Shown in pieces: positions 5,108 to 7,710 of a stretch of DNA of 7,710 nucleotides. Numbering within the stretch: position 1 is the stretch's first letter; each line of letters starts with the position of its first letter. Origin of the DNA: Candidatus Eiseniibacteriota bacterium (GTDB lineage Bacteria; Joyebacterota; Joyebacteria; Joyebacterales; Joyebacteraceae); contig DAOWCM010000096.1 in the NCBI GenBank assembly GCA_030639555.1, positions 1 to 7,710 of the forward strand, given 5' to 3'. The notes under the pieces were generated by a model. The model worked only from the letters and a program-made list of their open reading frames with translations, searched no databases and was not told where the DNA came from. The translations under genes were made by a program, and so were the position numbers.

Positions 5108-6349
5108 ATGTCGAAAAGAGTGGTGATAACGGGCATGGGAGCAGTGACTCCGCTGGGTCTGAGCGTTCAGGAGAGCTGGGAATCGCTCCTCGCCGGGAAG
5201 AGCGGTGCGGGAGAGATAACTCAGTTCGACCCGTCGGGCTTCGCCGTGCGGATAGCGTGTGAGCTCCCCGGGTTCAAGGTCGAGGACTACATCGACAAGC
5301 GCGATGCCCGCAAGATGGACCCGTGCACTCACTACGGCATGGCTGCCTCGCAGATGGCCTGGAAGGACGCAGGATTCGAGGATGGTGAGTACGACGCGGA
5401 CCGCGCGGGCGTGCTCATCGGTTCAGGAGTGGGCGGCATCCAGACGTTCGAGGCGCAGCACACCGTTCTAATGGAGAAGGGGCCGCGCAGGATCAGCCCG
5501 TTCTTCATCCCGATGATGATCGCTGATATGCCATCGGGTGCGGTGTCGATCGAGTTGGGGCTCAAGGGGCCCAACTTCGCCACGGTCTCGGCATGCGCGT
5601 CCGGAGCGCACGCGATCGGTGTCGCGTTTCATACGGTGCGTCAGGGAGACGCGGATGTCATGGTGGCGGGCGGAGCCGAAGCGGCGATCTGTCCGATTGC
5701 CGTGGGCGGGTTCGCCAACATGAAGGCCATCTCGTCGAGGAACGACGAACCCGAGCGCGCGTCGCGACCGTTCGACGCCGGGCGGGACGGTTTCGTTCTC
5801 GGCGAGGGCGCGGGCATCGTCGTGCTGGAGGAACTGGAGCACGCGAAGGCCCGCGGTGCGCACATCGTGGCGGAGATCGTCGGCTTCGGGGCCACCTCCG
5901 ACGCGTTCCACATCACCGCGCCGGCTCCCGGAGGCGAGGGCGCCGCGAGGGCGATGAAGGAAGCGCTGCGCGATGCGGGGCTTGCGCCCGGCGACATCAG
6001 CTACATCAACGCGCACGGAACATCCACGCCCCTGAACGACAGTTACGAGACCGCCGCCGTGAAGAGCGTCTTCGGTGACCACGCATACGAACTGGCCATA
6101 TCGTCGACGAAGTCGATGACCGGCCATCTGCTGGGCGCCGCGGGAGGCATCGAGCTGATATCCACGGCTCTCACACTCGAGTCCTCGGTCATACCTCCGA
6201 CGATCAACTACGACACGCCCGATCCGGAGTGTGACCTAGATTACGTCCCCAACCAGGCCAGGGAAACGGAAGTGATGGCCGCGCTGTCGAACTCGTTCGG
6301 GTTCGGCGGGCACAACGCGGTGCTAGCCGCACGGAGGTTTGAGGGCTAG
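5108..6349 (+). CDS. fabF: 3-oxoacyl-ACP synthase II (KAS II)
   Basis: FabF condenses acyl-ACP with malonyl-ACP to elongate chains by two carbons. The 413-residue protein has the same length as E. coli FabF, and its catalytic residues fall at the same positions: C163 in VSACASGAH, H303 in NAHGTSTPLND, K335 and H340 in STKSMTGHLLGAAGG. The N-terminus MSKRVVITGMGAVTPLG and the C-terminal gate loop NSFGFGGHNA are typical. The ATG at 5108 follows AAGGGA (5098-5103). An upstream in-frame GTG at 5063 would add 15 residues translated from a hairpin region and is rejected. KAS II (FabF) rather than KAS I (FabB) is supported by the acpP-fabF order and length. The next gene, rnc, begins five codons after the stop in the same frame. 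Confidence 0.96.
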   Translation: MSKRVVITGMGAVTPLGLSVQESWESLLAGKSGAGEITQFDPSGFAVRIACELPGFKVEDYIDKRDARKMDPCTHYGMAASQMAWKDAGFEDGEYDADRAGVLIGSGVGGIQTFEAQHTVLMEKGPRRISPFFIPMMIADMPSGAVSIELGLKGPNFATVSACASGAHAIGVAFHTVRQGDADVMVAGGAEAAICPIAVGGFANMKAISSRNDEPERASRPFDAGRDGFVLGEGAGIVVLEELEHAKARGAHIVAEIVGFGATSDAFHITAPAPGGEGAARAMKEALRDAGLAPGDISYINAHGTSTPLNDSYETAAVKSVFGDHAYELAISSTKSMTGHLLGAAGGIELISTALTLESSVIPPTINYDTPDPECDLDYVPNQARETEVMAALSNSFGFGGHNAVLAARRFEG

Positions 6350-6364
6350 CCGCAACTCGTATCT

Positions 6365-7219
6365 ATGGCCATGGTCAAGAGACTACTCAACCGCATCTCA
6401 ACCTTCAGGGGCCGCGCGGCCGGGCTCACGAAGGAACGCCGTCTGGCGCTCTCCGAGCTCTGCAGCGTCCTGGACGTCAGCTTCCGCGACCTGAATCTCC
6501 TCAATCAGGCGCTGATGCATCGTTCGTACGTGCACGACGTTGATATGGAGCGCGGCGAGTCCAACGAACGTATGGAGTTCCTGGGCGACGCCGTCCTCGG
6601 GCTTCTGGTGAACGAACATCTCTACGCGAGGTTCACCAAGCGTCAGGAGGGCAGGCTCACCAAGATCAAGTCGCTGGTCGTCAGCGAGACCGTCCTGGCC
6701 AGAAGGGCCGAGGAGCTCTCGCTGGGGACTTACATCTGTCTCTCCGACAACGAGCGCTCGTCCGGAGGAGCGGGAAGACCGTCCATCCTCTCGGACGCAT
6801 TCGAGGCGGTCCTCGGTGCTCTCTATCTGGACAGAGGTCTTCCGGCAGCGCGGAAGTTCGTCGAGGACCATCTTCTCGATGGCATGGACAAGATCCTCGC
6901 GATAGACGACTACAAGAACTACAAGAGCATCATGCAGGAGCACGCCCAGCGGAAGCTCGGTTCCAGACCGCGCTACCGCGTCGTCTCCGCCAAGGGCCCG
7001 GAACACGAGCGGACGTTCTACGTCGAGGTGAGACTGGGTGGCCGGGCACTCGGCCGCGGAGAGGGGCGGAACAAAAAGGAGGCCGAGCAGATGGCGGCGC
7101 GTCATGCGCTCGCCAAGCTCGGAGTCATCAAGGGCAAGGGCAACGCCCGGACGGGCGGGACCGGATCCTCGAGAGGCCGTCGGCGGCCACGCCGGCGCCG
7201 GAAGGAGCAGTCGTCGTGA
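6365..7219 (+). CDS. rnc: Ribonuclease III
   Basis: RNase III cuts double-stranded RNA, including rRNA precursors and structured mRNA leaders, as a homodimer. The 284-residue protein has an N-terminal extension of about 25 residues, then the catalytic domain with the signature NERMEFLGDAVL (67-78; E71 and D75) and the second metal-binding pair D144 and E147 in SDAFEAVLGALY. A double-stranded-RNA-binding domain follows at about 183-253, ending GRNKKEAEQMAARHALAKLG. Residues 254-284 form a very basic tail with RGRRRPRRRRK, unusual for the family. The start may be ATG 6365 or ATG 6371; neither has a good ribosome binding site, the nearest being GAGGG at 6341-6345 inside fabF, too far away. Translation probably depends on coupling to fabF. 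The fabF-rnc order is common in bacteria. Confidence 0.95.
   Translation: MAMVKRLLNRISTFRGRAAGLTKERRLALSELCSVLDVSFRDLNLLNQALMHRSYVHDVDMERGESNERMEFLGDAVLGLLVNEHLYARFTKRQEGRLTKIKSLVVSETVLARRAEELSLGTYICLSDNERSSGGAGRPSILSDAFEAVLGALYLDRGLPAARKFVEDHLLDGMDKILAIDDYKNYKSIMQEHAQRKLGSRPRYRVVSAKGPEHERTFYVEVRLGGRALGRGEGRNKKEAEQMAARHALAKLGVIKGKGNARTGGTGSSRGRRRPRRRRKEQSS
7202..7207 (+). promoter_or_regulatory. Ribosome binding site of the acyl-CoA dehydrogenase gene
   Basis: AAGGAG at 7202-7207, inside the end of rnc, is 8 nt upstream of the GTG at 7216. It supports that GTG as the start and the GTGA stop-start overlap with rnc. Confidence 0.7.
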
Positions 7220-7710
7220 GCTACTTCCTTACCGAAGAACAGGAGATGTTGAAGGAACTCTGCGCCCAGATCGCGCGGGAGAAGATCCTGCCCGTGAGGG
7301 CGGAGTACGACGAGACCGGGGAGTTCCCCTGGGACATCGTCAAGGTAATGGCAGCGTCCGACATCTACGGCGTCTACATCCCCGAGGAGTACGGCGGCTT
7401 CGGCGGCGGCGTGATGGAGATGTGCATCGCCGCTGAGGAGCTCTCGAGGGTTTGCGGCGGCATCGCGCTGGCGTTCGCCGCCTCGGCGCTCGGCGCCTAC
7501 CCTATCCTGCTGTTCGGCTCCAACGAACAGAAGAGGGAGTACCTCCCCGCGATAGCGGCGGGGGAGAGGCTCGCGGCGTTCGGCCTGACAGAGGCGAACG
7601 CGGGAAGCGATGCGGGGGCGGTGGAAACACGCGCGCAGCTCGACGGTGACGAGTACGTGCTGAACGGGACGAAGCAGTGGATCACCAACGGCGGCGAGGC
7701 CGAGATCTAC
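7216..7710 (+). CDS. Acyl-CoA dehydrogenase, N-terminal part, 3' end outside window
   Basis: A frame opens with GTG at 7216 and runs uninterrupted to the window edge, giving 165 residues. It begins MSYFLTEEQEMLKELCAQIA and shows the FAD-dependent acyl-CoA dehydrogenase pattern: an N-terminal helical domain with IPEEYGGFGGG (about 55-65), then GLTEANAGSDAGA at 123-135, which fits the family's first signature around the flavin, and GTKQWITNGG at 151-160 in the middle beta domain. Such enzymes oxidise acyl-CoA to trans-2-enoyl-CoA with electron-transfer flavoprotein as acceptor. The catalytic glutamate would lie beyond the window, so chain-length class cannot be told. The start overlaps the rnc stop (GTGA, 7216-7219), so it is probably translated from the fab operon mRNA, which is odd for a catabolic-type enzyme. 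Confidence 0.92.
   Translation, partial: MSYFLTEEQEMLKELCAQIAREKILPVRAEYDETGEFPWDIVKVMAASDIYGVYIPEEYGGFGGGVMEMCIAAEELSRVCGGIALAFAASALGAYPILLFGSNEQKREYLPAIAAGERLAAFGLTEANAGSDAGAVETRAQLDGDEYVLNGTKQWITNGGEAEIY

Overview
The window is a bacterial chromosomal segment, clearly GC-rich throughout, with all recognisable genes on the + strand. It carries a near-complete type II fatty acid/phospholipid synthesis operon in the widespread order rpmF-plsX-fabH-fabD-fabG-acpP-fabF-rnc. The 3' end of a molybdopterin-type oxidoreductase gene lies upstream and the 5' part of an acyl-CoA dehydrogenase gene downstream. The gene order is shared by many phyla. The all-cysteine L32, GC-rich codon use and an acyl-CoA dehydrogenase after rnc would fit a little-studied Gram-negative lineage (for example FCB-group candidate phyla), but the sequence alone does not settle taxonomy. 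I see no mobile elements, tRNA or rRNA genes, CRISPR arrays or foreign-looking islands.

Layout. Positions 1-536: C-terminal part of a molybdopterin oxidoreductase (NuoG- or formate-dehydrogenase-like). Its stop codon lies inside a strong sigma70-type promoter (533-561), which is followed by a leader hairpin (580-606) and rpmF (636-827). Positions 854-2846: plsX and fabH, overlapping by 11 bp. Positions 2917-4630: fabD and fabG. Positions 4694-4939: acpP. Positions 5108-6349: fabF. Positions 6365-7219: rnc. From 7216 to the window end: the acyl-CoA dehydrogenase, whose GTG start overlaps the rnc stop (GTGA).

How the genes work together. FabD loads malonyl groups from CoA onto AcpP. FabH condenses acetyl-CoA with malonyl-ACP to start chains. 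FabG reduces the 3-ketoacyl-ACP and FabF elongates. PlsX converts finished acyl-ACP into acyl-phosphate for phospholipid synthesis. L32 and RNase III link the cluster to ribosome and RNA metabolism. All expected catalytic residues of FabH, FabD, FabG, FabF, AcpP and RNase III are present, so this is a functional core operon rather than a new system.

The parts worth a second look are non-coding. Stable GC-rich hairpins without U-tracts sit in the fabH-fabD, fabG-acpP and acpP-fabF gaps; the last gap holds a 14-bp stem, a 12-bp palindrome and a further 8-bp stem. They look like punctuation that could set AcpP output relative to its neighbours. FabG also has an aspartate at the end of beta-strand 2, suggesting NADH rather than NADPH use.
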